A stretch of DNA of 64,000 bases from Crambe crambe (Eukaryota; Porifera; Demospongiae; Poecilosclerida; Crambeidae). The stretch is taken from positions 5,613,501 to 5,677,500 of the forward strand of contig OZ004583.1 in the NCBI GenBank assembly GCA_963924555.1, in the 5' to 3' direction. This document shows positions 51,192 to 61,719 of the stretch, in pieces; the stretch's first letter is position 1; each line of letters starts with the position of its first letter. The position numbers and the translations under genes are program-made. The notes below the pieces were generated by a model, which worked only from the letters and a program-made list of their open reading frames with translations, had not been told where the DNA came from and did no database searches.

Positions 51192-51810
51192 AGTTATTTT
51201 AACTATACATACACTAGCTAGCTAGCTTTGTGTGAATTGATTAGTTATGAACATGATAACAGAACAAATAATTTTTATGATGTAGCTTCTTTGGGAGATG
51301 TAAAATTAGCTAATTCCTCTTTGTTATTGGACAGGCCAAGGAATGCATGCAGTTCAAATCTGAATAGCTACTATTCTCCATTACCCTTAATCTCATACAT
51401 CTTCTCTATGGTACATGCAATGCAACATGTAGCTATGCCTATAAGTTCACCACTCCTAATACAGCCCAGCTAGATTTTATTCCATCCCGTACTTAACCTT
51501 TTTATTTAGAAGAAATTTTTTGCGCCCACTTGTGTGGTTATAACGAATTGATATATGAATTTGATTGTCCTATATGAGGATCATGAAGTTACAGCCTGCT
51601 AAGAAGATGAATCTGATGATTAACATACATTTAGATGGCGGCTGGTACCGATTATTGATGCTGTTCTGGAGGAGGTAGAGCGGATATATCATCTTCTGCA
51701 TTGTTTTCCAGATGCAAGATGCAAGCAGTTTAGTTGAGCCTGTAGCAAGAATAATAGAGATGCAGAGAGTATTATTGTAATGAGAGAAGCCACACTTATT
51801 CCGGACTAAC
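51192..51810. other. Intergenic 3' flank, repeat-derived
   Basis: The part from about 51590 to 51810 leads into the third copy of the hairpin-terminus family, so it is probably the body of that element. No gene. Confidence 0.4.
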
Positions 51811-52415
51811 CCTACATAGAGTGCTGGGCCTCATTATAGAACGGAACAGAACGTTCCGGGACCCTATTTCATGGAACGGAATTTCACTGCATGAGCGTCC
51901 CTGATTAGTAGCACCTGCACATGCATATTATAGGTGTACTGTATATACTGCACTGGAGAATCCAGGAATAATGCTGAGATTATAAGCATACAAGGGAGGT
52001 AATATTGAGGACAATTTCAATTACTACATTTTAGCTATACATGCATGAAACATCAACTTGATGATCTAGTGGCTGCAGAGCATGAATCCAAGACTACAAT
52101 AATTCCTGATCATTAGCTATACAAACATCTGTTATGCTTCAATACAACACTTAGTAATTATTATACATAGCTATTGGGAATCTTGGATAATTCTGAGAGA
52201 ATATTCGAATCACTGGAGCATAATTCCACTTGTTTATCTCAGAGAGAAAGAACATGTAAAGTTCTCAATGACAAGAAGATCAGCTATGATACCGATTTTT
52301 TAACTCATACTGCACATGCACATACATGTGCACAGTGAAAATTCCGTTCCGTGAAATCATTCCATTCCGTTCTATAGAATAGTGAGGCCCGAGAGTGCTA
52401 CTGCACTCTCTGATA
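51811..52415. mobile_element. Hairpin terminus of a repeat family, copy 3, split by a TIR element
   Basis: The 33-bp hairpin terminus known from 1638 and 18904 is present in two halves, 51811-51825 and 52392-52415, with a 565-bp element between. Confidence 0.8.
51826..52390. mobile_element. hAT-like non-autonomous element with 8-bp target duplication
   Basis: The ends gggcctcattatagaacgga and its inverted relative (ccgttctatagaatagtgag, then gccc) are TIRs. The direct repeat agagtgct flanks it (51818-51825 and 52392-52399, with one extra g on the right). The uninterrupted target is known from the other two hairpin copies. An 8-bp duplication points to hAT-type transposition. Confidence 0.82.
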
Positions 52416-53956
52416 GACTGTTTTCTATTCACACCACTTTGACTGTAGGTAGCCTTAGATGATTAAGCCTGTAGCTAGTAGCTATAAGTTAGCCCACATA
52501 ATTAGCTATGTTCCTCTAAATAATTATACCATAATATTCTGCTTTAAGCTTATAGAACAGAGTGAAGTCTTGACAGTTATAAGCTTAAAGCTTATGGTAT
52601 TACTTGGGCATAGAGAGGCTACATCTTTCATAGAATGTGTGTAATTTTAGAGTTTGAATAATTATGATACATGTATTCTGAATACTCATTCCAGTAAGTT
52701 GATGGACTGCAACCAAGAGCTTGATGTTTCTATGATAGGAAAATGATGTTTTCATTACACATGGAATCAACTTGCAGAGGAAATTAGATTGTGATGGACC
52801 ATCTGCTCACTACTGACCACATACTGTATGTGGAATCAGTGAACCACTATATAGATTGATGCAGTAAATTGAGAGCTAACAGTATAGCCACAAATATAAT
52901 ATGTGATTGATATTTTGATATGTATATCTGGGAGTGTCCATCCCTTTAGAACACATGTGAAGCTGCCCCTTTGATTAGAACACATTATCTAGACTACAGT
53001 ACAGTATTGGAGTGATTTGGTTCTTGGTGGACAATTAAGTTCTTGAGTTGATAGCTATAGTTATGTTAGAATACATGAGTACAATAACAGTCACAACTTA
53101 TAATGTATCTGCAATATACCTGAAACTGATTTACAGATTGAGGGACCAAGATGGTCACCTGTCAATATATATATATAGCTAGCTAGCTAATATCATTTCA
53201 GCTATAGCTATAACTAAAATATGCAGCCCAGCCAGACTCAGAGAGTTGAGTTAGTTGAGTGAAGATATCACTACACAACCTTTGAACCTTTAAACTTTAA
53301 ACTTTAGATTATGATGGATCATCTGCTAACCAACTGACCACATACCGCATGTGGAATCAGTAAACCATACATGGAAGAAACCATAGATTTATGGGCCATG
53401 ATCTTTCATTAGCTATGCAGAATCAACTAGTACGTAACAGTAAAACCATGGAGGAAACTATAGCTAGGCCATGATCTCTCATTATGCAGAGTCAACTTGC
53501 TGTAAAGACAGTATAGTTATTGAGATGAATCATCTGCACCACATTTTCCTGCAAGTGAAAGTGCCTCTCACTGTATACCCTCAGCTGTTATCCAGCATGT
53601 GCCTGGGTTCACCTTAGTATCCAGTATTACATGATTCTGTGAGTTGATCTTTATGAACCTCCGGTTTCTTCACATCAGATATATGTAGTTTAATTTGCAA
53701 TTAGCTATTATAGCTAATTGCACTGCTTAGAAAACTATACATATACCTGGTGTGAGGAAACTGGAGGTTCATAAAGTATACTGATGTGATTTCCTTCGAT
53801 GATTAATGCATCTATATGACCATACAAAAATCATGTGTCACTAAACCTCACTTGACATCCAAAAGTCTGCCAATGAGTGTCAAGTGTGTTTTGATAGTCT
53901 GTTGCTTAACTTAGTGACATTCAAGTTAGTGAGGATCAACTGTTTTAGCTGTAAAT
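52416..53956. other. Upstream region of copy 2, duplicated non-coding sequence
   Basis: Phrases such as 'gttgatggactgca' and 'ccacatactgtatgtggaatca' occur here (52697, 52818, 53337) and upstream of copy 3 (55863, 55977), so the tandem duplication included 5' flanks. A hairpin at 53651-53779 is listed separately. Confidence 0.6.
53651..53779. repeat. Inverted repeat with 36-bp arms
   Basis: The arms 53651-53687 and 53743-53779 pair (tttatgaacctccggtttct with its inverted copy). A relative of one arm lies near 56250 before copy 3. Confidence 0.8.
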
Positions 53957-54961
53957 ATGAGCAAAGTAGATACTGATTTATATGTTGAAGTGAATGAAAT
54001 CAGCAAAGAAAATTTCCATCTACAGGAAAACAGCTGCTATCAAACCACAGGTGTTTCAAGGCATGATTCAGATTATAAAGGTGTTAAGAATGAAGAGATT
54101 GCTCAAAGTAAAACCAGAAACCAGAATAGGCTTTGTGTTTTGGCTCTTGCATCTCTAATAATTTTGCTGATTTTTATAGTTTTCGCATGTTTTGCAGTTG
54201 TCTTTGTTGAAATTTCAAACTTAAAGTCTGAAATAGCCCATTTACCATCAGCTCTGACTAATAATGTGCTAGAAATGAGAATTTCAATATGGAATGATCA
54301 GTATGAACTTATTCAACGAATGCTGAATATCTCAAGTGATAAGTTAGACAAGCTGAGTCAGAACTATTCTTCACTGGAAAATAAAACCATGAGAGGTTTT
54401 CGAGGAGCTCCTGGTCCTGCAGTACATGGTGTCGTATACACCAGATGGGGGAAGTCAACATGTCGCTCGGGAGTGAATTGTGTGTATGCTGGCAGGACTG
54501 GATCAAGTTATCATGCACATAGTGGAGGTGGTGCCAACTACATATGTATGCCAAATGACCCAGAATACAGCTCATACACTAATGGATCGCAAGGATATAG
54601 TTATGTATATGGAACAGAATATGAAGGTCCACCACTTGCACCTGGAATGATACAACACGATGCTCCATGTGCAGTTTGTGATGTTTCTAACAAGTCAAGA
54701 GTGCTCATGATTCCAGCAAAGCTAACCTGTCCCAGTGGCTGGACAAGAGAGTACTATGGCTATCTCATGGCTGAACACGTGACTCGCTCTCACGGATGTA
54801 CTATGTATACTTGTGTGGACCACATCATGGAGTCTGTACCTGGAAGTCAAATAGGCATTACTGGAGGACATTTTTATCACGTAGAAGCTCATTGTAATGG
54901 TGTGGCCTGTCCTCCTTATAACAACTACAAAGAACTCACTTGTGTGGTGTGCAGCAAATAA
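53957..54961 (+). CDS. Type II membrane protein, coiled-coil stalk and collagen-C4-like head, copy 2 (334 aa)
   Basis: Single exon, MSKVDTDLYVEVNEIS start. A membrane segment (LALASLIILLIFIVFACFA) is followed by one coiled-coil stalk unit (RISIWNDQYELIQRMLN), where copy 1 has three. A short GFRGAPGPAVHG stretch, a vestige of collagen Gly-X-Y triplets, joins the stalk to the head. The head (VYTRWGKSTCRSG to LTCVVCSK) keeps all Cys positions of copy 1. This supports descent from a C4-type collagen that lost its helix. The stop codon overlaps an AATAAA at 54957-54962. Confidence 0.84.
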   Translation: MSKVDTDLYVEVNEISKENFHLQENSCYQTTGVSRHDSDYKGVKNEEIAQSKTRNQNRLCVLALASLIILLIFIVFACFAVVFVEISNLKSEIAHLPSALTNNVLEMRISIWNDQYELIQRMLNISSDKLDKLSQNYSSLENKTMRGFRGAPGPAVHGVVYTRWGKSTCRSGVNCVYAGRTGSSYHAHSGGGANYICMPNDPEYSSYTNGSQGYSYVYGTEYEGPPLAPGMIQHDAPCAVCDVSNKSRVLMIPAKLTCPSGWTREYYGYLMAEHVTRSHGCTMYTCVDHIMESVPGSQIGITGGHFYHVEAHCNGVACPPYNNYKELTCVVCSK

Positions 54962-55568
54962 AGTTATTTTAGCTATTTTGTGTGAATTGAAAGAGCTATT
55001 AGTACATTAGTAATACATCACATGCTGATGATTGCATATCAAAGCTATAACAGGGAAGGCTATGTATGCTTACCACTACTAGCTATAAGCTTACCTTTGT
55101 AGCTAATGCACGAATAGCTAGCTACAGTCACATTGTCTTCCTTGCATGTAGTAGGTAGCTATAAGTTTTTGATGAACTCTTGCATGCATGCTAGATCATC
55201 ATGGATGACCTCATTCTGTACCTGAAGAAAGTTGAGGGGGTGGAAGCTATGATCTATTTACTATCAAACAATTTTTTCATTACTGAATGACGCATGACTA
55301 CAATTTAGCTAGTGCCATTGGGAAGATTTGACACCAAATATAATTCCCTAGCTGTGGATTTCAGCATTCGCATCACACCTGTGACTCACTTAGCTAATCA
55401 ATCTTCACTTTGTCACCCATGCATAATTCAAAGTGTAATCTGCCAACGAGTGTCAGTGAATCTTGACAGCTAGTCTATTGCTATTGAGGGCTTAATTTTA
55501 GTGAAGTGTTTATAACTTTTCTTGACATTGATATATTATTGATATAGCTAGCTAGCTATTTGCTGTAT
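54962..55568. other. Intergenic between copy 2 and the relic
   Basis: No gene. Some phrases ('tgccaacgagtgtcagtgaatcttgacag') resemble the 5' flanks of copies 2 and 3. Confidence 0.45.
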
Positions 55569-55850
55569 GAAATCAGAAATTTCCAGCTGCAAGAGAACAA
55601 CTTCTATCAAACCACAAGTAAAACCAGAAGCCATGGCAGAATAGGCTTTATTTTGGCACTTCCCTTTCTTATATTTTGCTGAGTTCTTGCTAGCGTCGTA
55701 CCCAGGCCCACTTTTTTCGCGGGGTCCACCGCCCCGTGAAAAAAGTGGGCCTGGGTACGAGGCTAAGTTCTTGCATGCTTTTCATGCATTGCTGTTGCTT
55801 TCATCGAAATTTCAAAAGTCTGATTCAGGGTTAAAGGAGGCTACTATATA
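55569..55850 (+). pseudogene. Relic of a fourth collagen-C4-like gene
   Basis: The sequence matches the N-terminal part of its neighbours (NFQLQENN.YQTT, then the membrane segment) with frame breaks. It is interrupted by a hairpin element at 55691-55765. Coding likeness resumes at about 55775 with the end of the membrane segment. Stalk and head are missing. Confidence 0.8.
55691..55765. mobile_element. 75-bp hairpin element with perfect 9-bp target duplication
   Basis: The inverted ends tagcgtcgtacccaggccca and its complement surround a tiny loop. The direct repeat agttcttgc flanks it at 55682-55690 and 55766-55774. A related end lies at 38632-38655. It is too short to code. Confidence 0.9.
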
Positions 55851-56499
55851 AAAGACAGTTCAAGTTGATGGACTGCATGCAACTAAGTGATGTTTCCGTG
55901 ACTGGAAAATGATGTTTCATTATAATCGACTTGCTCTAATAACAGGAGGAAATTGGGCTATCTGCTCACTAACTTACCACATACTGTATGTGGAATCAAA
56001 TCACTCTGATAATAGTAAACCATGAAGGAAACTAGATCATAATCAACACATCTGTAATAACAGTAAAACCATGGATTATAATCTCTCATTGTGCAGAATC
56101 AACTTGTTGTAAAGCATGGAGGAAACTACAGATGATGTGGAAACAACAGAAAGTGCTTCTCATTGTACCCTTGGCTGTTAGCATGTGCCTGGGTCCACCT
56201 CATGCAGCATCCAGTGTGAAAATGATAATTCATCAAACATGATTCTGTGAGTTGAACCTCCAGTTTCCTCACACCAGATGCTGTTTTCTAAGCAGTGCAA
56301 TTATACTAATGTGATTTCCTTCAATGATTACATCTGCATAGGTCACTTTGAAGATTGGCTAATTCCAAGTTCCAAAATTAAGTGTATGTAGTCTGCCAAT
56401 GATTGCCAAGTGAGTCTTGACAGTCTCTTGCTATTGAGGACTTAAGTACGTGCATGAGCATAGCTAGTCAAGTAGATACTGCATGCTGTATGTGCTGAA

Positions 56500-57484
56500 A
56501 TGAATGAAATTAGCGAAGTAAATTTCCAGCTACAAGAGAACAACTGCTATCAAACCACCCTAGGTGTTTCAAGGTGTGCTTCTGATTATAGAGGTATTAA
56601 GAATGAAGAGATTACTCAAAGAAAAACCAAAAACCAGAAGAGGCTTCGTGTTTTGGCTTTTGCATCTCTAATAATTTTGCTGATTTTTGTAGTTTTTGTA
56701 TGTTTTGTAGTTGCCTTTGTTGAAATTGCAAACTTAAAGTCTGAAATAGCCCATTTATCATCAGCTCCGGCTAATAATGTGCAGAATTTCTGATCAATAT
56801 GAACTTATTCAACGAACGCTGAATATCTTGAAAGATCAGTTAGAAGAACTGAGTCAGAACTATTCTTCACTGGAAAATAAAACCATGGGAGATTTTCCAC
56901 TAGTTCCTGGTCCTGCAGTACATGGTGTCGTATACACCAGATGGGGGAAGTCAACGTGTCGCTCAGGAGTAAATCAAGTGTATGCTGGCAGGACTGGATC
57001 AAGTTTTTCAGATCATCGCGGAGGTGGTGCCAACTACATATGTATGCCAAATGACCCAGAATACAGCTCATATATTTCTGGAGTGCAAGGATATAGTTCT
57101 GTGTATGGAACAGAATACGAAGCTCCAACTGTAACATCTGGAACAGAATACGAAGCTCCAACTGTAACATCTGGACGTGACCAACACAATGCTCCATGTG
57201 CAGTTTGTGATGTTCCTAACAAGTCAAGAGTGCTCATGATTCCAGCAAAGCTAACCTGTCCCAGTGGCTGGACAAGAGAGTATAATGGCTATCTCATGAC
57301 AGAGAATAGCATTCATAAACGTACTATGTATACTTGTGTGGACCACATCATGGAGTCTGTACCTGGAAGTGAAAATCATACTAATGGAAGCCATTTTTAT
57401 CACACTGAAGCTCATTGTAATGGTGTGGCCTGTCCTCCTTATAACAACTACAAAGAACTCACTTGTGTGGTGTGCAGCAAATAA
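56500..57484 (+). pseudogene. Collagen-C4-like membrane protein, copy 3, frameshifted
   Basis: The first part (from MNEISEVNFQLQENNCYQTT through the membrane segment) runs to a stop after NNVQNF at 56793. The rest (QYELIQRTLN through VYTRWGKSTCRSG to LTCVVCSK) is in another frame. Compared with copy 2, deletions of about 8 and 9 bases near 56783 cause the shift. The true start region upstream is also altered. The head is otherwise intact, with a 33-bp tandem duplication (GTEYEAPTVTS twice). The AATAAA at the stop is changed. It is probably a recent pseudogene, unless another allele is intact. Confidence 0.8.
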
Positions 57485-57907
57485 CTCAAAGTCTTAGCTA
57501 ATGGAATAACAGAACAATAGTTTTGAGTTTTATACAATTGTCTATTGTGTTATATTAGCAATTGTTTTCAATGACTAATGATAATAGCTAGTGGGGTAAG
57601 AGTTCCTATAAATATAGCTACTTTAACGACATAAGACAAGAATTCATATTCTCAGGATGGCCATTTCAAGCATGAGAGTATATACCAGTGGATGCAGTTT
57701 AATACCCACACTATTATGCAGGAACATGTAAGCATGTTAGTGAAGCTGCCATTTGTGAACTCCGGACTTTACTACAGGATGCATGGGTAGATCTAGGAAC
57801 GGGTGTTTCTTGTCAGGAAGGAAGACTAACCACACCCATTCTCCACCCATAACCAGTATAGTTTTTTTTTCTTGTATGTAGTAGCTTATTTCCCTACTTG
57901 GTGTGTA
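57485..57907. other. Intergenic 3' flank of copy 3
   Basis: No exon is supported. Confidence 0.4.
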
Positions 57908-58734
57908 TTAGCGTAAGCCACAATTATCAACCATACTTTGTACCTCGCACCATATCTCCCTCACCGATGGTCGTCAAAGTCTCAAACAACAACCATAGGA
58001 AAGATAATTTCATCCTCTATAACGTCATATAAATTATTTTTCTCATAATTGGATAGAAATTTTGCTATGCTGAATCTACTACATCAAGTGTGAAATCATT
58101 TATCGACCACCGACACCAATTTTCGACCACCCGTTGAAAATCATAATATCAATCATCGTCTGTTCCATTCTTTCTTTCAGTTTTGCTCCACTACATGTTA
58201 GGGCCCTTAAAAAGATACTTTTAATACATCATCATAACAAATTTTGTAAAAAATAAACGAAGTATTTCTACCATAAACTGCTTCACAATTTAATGGTGGA
58301 ATGGAACTGCTGCAGAAGCTCTCCTTTTTGTTGGATTCTGGTGATACTTTTCGGAGACAGTCTTTATTGGTCTGTGTTTCATATTCCTACAGAATCCAGT
58401 CATAATCTATCCATACATCCTCACTAAACAAGCACCAAATTCGACTTAAGTCGATAGCTTTCGTACCTTTTAAGCGATCTTCCGGAGCCATGGCAATAGG
58501 TAACGTGAGCTAGTAGCTTACTTTCATACTGCAGTTGATAAATACGTGCTGTTGAAGTCCTGTTTTCTCTCTAGAGCTTGTAAGTTTTTCCCATATATTT
58601 TTCAATGCAGCCATTTTCTTAGACTCCGTTTACGTTTGTTTACTACCGTAGACTTTCCGTATACTATGTAGTCGATAATTGGTGCTGCCACAGTCGATAA
58701 TAGGTGCTGGTCGATAATCAGCGGCTTACGCTAA
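57908..58734 (-). mobile_element. TIR element carrying a minus-strand reading frame
   Basis: The ends ttagcgtaagcc and ggcttacgctaa are inverted, and gataat-type phrases follow each. On the minus strand, 58491-58207 reads as 95 codons (MAPEDRLKGTKAIDLSRIWC start) interrupted only by one TAG at codon 35. The product is not recognised. 'ttctgtag' at the TAG could instead be a splice acceptor. Confidence 0.55.
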
Positions 58735-58966
58735 TTAGCTAATAATAATGACACAATGAGACTAATTATTGTGAGGAAGTTAGTTTTTGTCATTATACAG
58801 CTATACCTTCAACAGTGGTGGGGGCATTTTAGGCACATGCCCCCCCCCCCCCCCCCCCCTTTTTTTTTTTGGTGTGGCCACTTATAAGAATTAGCTACAG
58901 TGGTGCATGACAGTTTGCAGACTGGCTAAGGATCAAGTGGGTACAGTTTCCGGATTCCCTAAAAAG
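58735..58966. other. Gap between elements with poly-C/poly-T run
   Basis: Contains a C-run followed by a T-run (about 58841-58870). No gene. Confidence 0.6.
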
Positions 58967-59645
58967 GGTGTGGTTAGGCGAAAGTGGGTGTGGCCTGCAT
59001 CTACCCCTTATTGTAGGACGTTTCCTATTTTTGCTCAAAAGATAATATAGCTATGTAAAGGTTCAAATGAATACTATAATTATTGTAGCTCATTAATTCT
59101 ATACTGCTTTACTATGTCACTGTACCACAATTTTAGAGGTGTGCATGCCTTAGCTCTGCATATCTGCAATGCTTGTGGGATATCAATAATGGACATCAGG
59201 ATGCCATTGTAACAATGCAACCATGAATTGTTATGATCAAAATTTAACCTTCAAGTTCTTCACCATTAAACCAGCACAACCACTAGCTAGCTATAGCTAG
59301 AGTCTCAGAACTGGTCATTTTTAAACCATTTCATGTGAAATAGCCAAAAAAATTCCAGTGTTTTTAGTATTACAAAGTTGTCTTCTTAATTCACGTTAAT
59401 ACAGGTGCAGGACCTGATCTATCTTCTACATACTTAGATCATGACATGTATAAGCTAGGGATTATAAAATTATTGTGTAGCAGAACATTTTCCCCGTAAA
59501 GCAGTATAGAATTAATGAGCTACAATAATTATAGTATCAGTCATTTGAACCTTTACATAGCTATATTTATCTTTTGAACAAAAATAGGAAACGTCGTACA
59601 ATAAGGGGTAGATGCGGGCCACACCCACTTTTGCCTAACCATACC
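58967..59645. mobile_element. Fold-back element with about 146-bp arms
   Basis: The arms 58967-59112 and 59496-59645 are near-exact inverted copies (ggtgtggttaggcgaaagtg at the left end). No coding content. Confidence 0.88.
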
Positions 59646-59974
59646 TTAGGCCACTATTTATAGAATGATTGTTTCCTGTCCACCGCCCGCGTATTGAAAA
59701 TGTCACCGCATCAAAAAATATTATTACTGCCTAGCGCCTGCCATTGCTCATGCGCGCAGTAGAGCGCGCACATTTGGCTTCACATGCAGCTCTTTTTGGG
59801 AAAGCCCGTGGTGAATGACTAGTCTCGCGGGCCGCGAGACTAGTGAATGATGAAGACAGGACCCTTGAGATAAACAACGAAGCAGTAATAGAATAATTAT
59901 AATAACCGCCCGCCCGCAGCACTTGTGGATGTTTTCTTGGACAGGAAACTAGGATTCTATAAATAGTGGCCTTA
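59646..59974. mobile_element. MITE with TTAGGCCACTATTTATAGAA ends
   Basis: The left end is inverted at 59955-59974, and a second paired block (tttcctgtcc / ggacaggaaa) lies inside. It abuts the fold-back element to its left with no gap. Confidence 0.82.
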
Positions 59975-60610
59975 TTCACACTCATTCAGGTCATGCATGT
60001 GCTAACCTTGATACATTCATTTACCTGAGAGTGAGTCAGTTTGTGTATGTACTTCTCCTGTGCCTACCACTCCCACTACAACTGCTCCATCTACTACTCT
60101 GCCACACCACCCTGGGGAAGAAGAGGTGATAATACTGCATGGAGCTGTGAGCATCATCTTGTGCTGGTCACCATTGTGGCTGTGGCTGTCCTCACTACTG
60201 TGACCTTAGCTAGCTATCCATCTTGTGTTGGCAACTTGCAGTAATGGCAAATAGCTTTACTTCCTCCAATTATGCTAGCCCACCCCCGACGCGCGCGCCG
60301 GGCCCACTTGCATATGCGCATGCGCACTATCTGTACAGCCGTATGATCTATATGAATAATGAAGTTTCTTATCCCGGTACTGTTCTTGAGATGTTGTGTC
60401 GTAAGAGGGCAAGAGCAAAGTATGTTCATTGTAGCTAATCGGTATAGTTAGCAGATTATCCCACCTACTGCATTTAACTTCCATAGGATGAATATTATGA
60501 AAACTATGGCTCAGGCTTATAATTTCCTCCCCACCCCAATTGAACTAGCCAGTCTTAGTTGCTCAACTTGATAATTGTATCTATAGTAGCTGCTGTATTA
60601 TGTTTTAATA
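59975..60610. other. Possible degraded stalk/membrane exon and promoter-like patch
   Basis: At 60050-60110 one frame gives a Thr/Pro-rich stalk (PVPTTPTTTAPSTTLP). At about 60150-60220 another frame gives a hydrophobic stretch (LVLVTIVAVAVLTTVTLA). Together they look like a broken stalk-plus-membrane exon of a receptor. A GCGCGCGCC and tgcgcatgcgca patch lies at 60290-60325. Confidence 0.35.
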
Positions 60611-60965
60611 TACAGTGAGACTACCTTTTTGGGCCACCAAAAGATGGTCTCTTAATGGAGGTGGTAGATAAAAACCAGTACAAAGCACTATTGGGACAGT
60701 GGTCTTTAAAGAGAGGTGGTCTCTTAATGGAGGTGGTAGATAAAAACCAGTACAAAGCACTATTGGGACAGTGGTCTTTAAAGAGAGGTGGTCTCTTAAT
60801 GGAGGTGGTAGATAAAAACCAGTACAAAGCACTATTGGGACAGTGGTCTTTAAAGAGAGATGGTCTCTTAATGGAGGTGGTAGGTAAAATCAGTACAAAG
60901 TACTATTGGGACAGTGGTCTTTAAAGAGAGGTGGTCTCTGAATAGGGTGGTCTTGTTTCACTGTA
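60611..60965. mobile_element. MITE with CAGTGA ends and internal 72-bp tandem repeat
   Basis: The ends tacagtgagacta and ttgtttcactgta are inverted. Inside, a 72-bp unit starting ggtctcttaatgg repeats at 60646, 60718, 60790 and once more. Open frames on both strands here are caused by the multiple-of-three period. Confidence 0.85.
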
Positions 60966-61719
60966 GCTATTTGGCTTGGAAGTTATGCATGGCCTTGATT
61001 ATATATTGACAGCTATTAAAGATAGCGCAGGGCCCTAGCTCACAGCTATCTGAAAGTAGGAGCAGCTAAATGTGATGAAAAATAGTAGCATATAGATTCA
61101 ATGATGTGAAGAACTAGTGTCCTTTGAGACTGTCAATGTATTAGCTAGTCCAGCCACACATTTCATGACAAATTCCATCATAGCATAAGCAAACTATAAA
61201 AATATCTTTAATATTAGACTCTGTATAAAACTGCAGTAGCTATCTATATGGTCTGAAGGATGACAGATGTTAGCCAATTAGGTGGGATAGCTATTGCCTT
61301 TGGCCTATGCAGGCCATATGGCCCTGGCCTTGGCATATATGTAGAGCTATAGGTTATTATACCAAAGTGCAGGTCTCTATGCTATTAACACACCTAGGCC
61401 CATGGTTTATAAATTGCATACAGTAGAGACTGCATGACCACAAGCAGTATGAACTACTGTACTTGTAAATTGATAAGTCACATTGGTCCAACACTTTATA
61501 ACTGATTCCCTCAAGAGGATTGGAGCATAAAATACACATCAGAAAGGCCAACCTACAGTAGTTATAGCTTGTAGTAGCTACATGGAAAATCATCATATTG
61601 ACAAAAAGTCAGCAAACATGCAACAATAGATGTTTCCAAAATACAATCCTCTGAATATCAATCTTACAAGCATGATCAATAGATGCATTGTTCATTTTGA
61701 TGAATATTTCTACTTTTAG
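60966..61719. other. Intergenic or intronic sequence upstream of FN3 exons
   Basis: No exon is supported. It may be an intron of the receptor gene that follows. Confidence 0.4.

Noticed and set aside
60605-60924. Repeat proteins on both strands
   Set aside because: The 72-bp repeat unit is a multiple of three, so frames stay open by chance inside a MITE.
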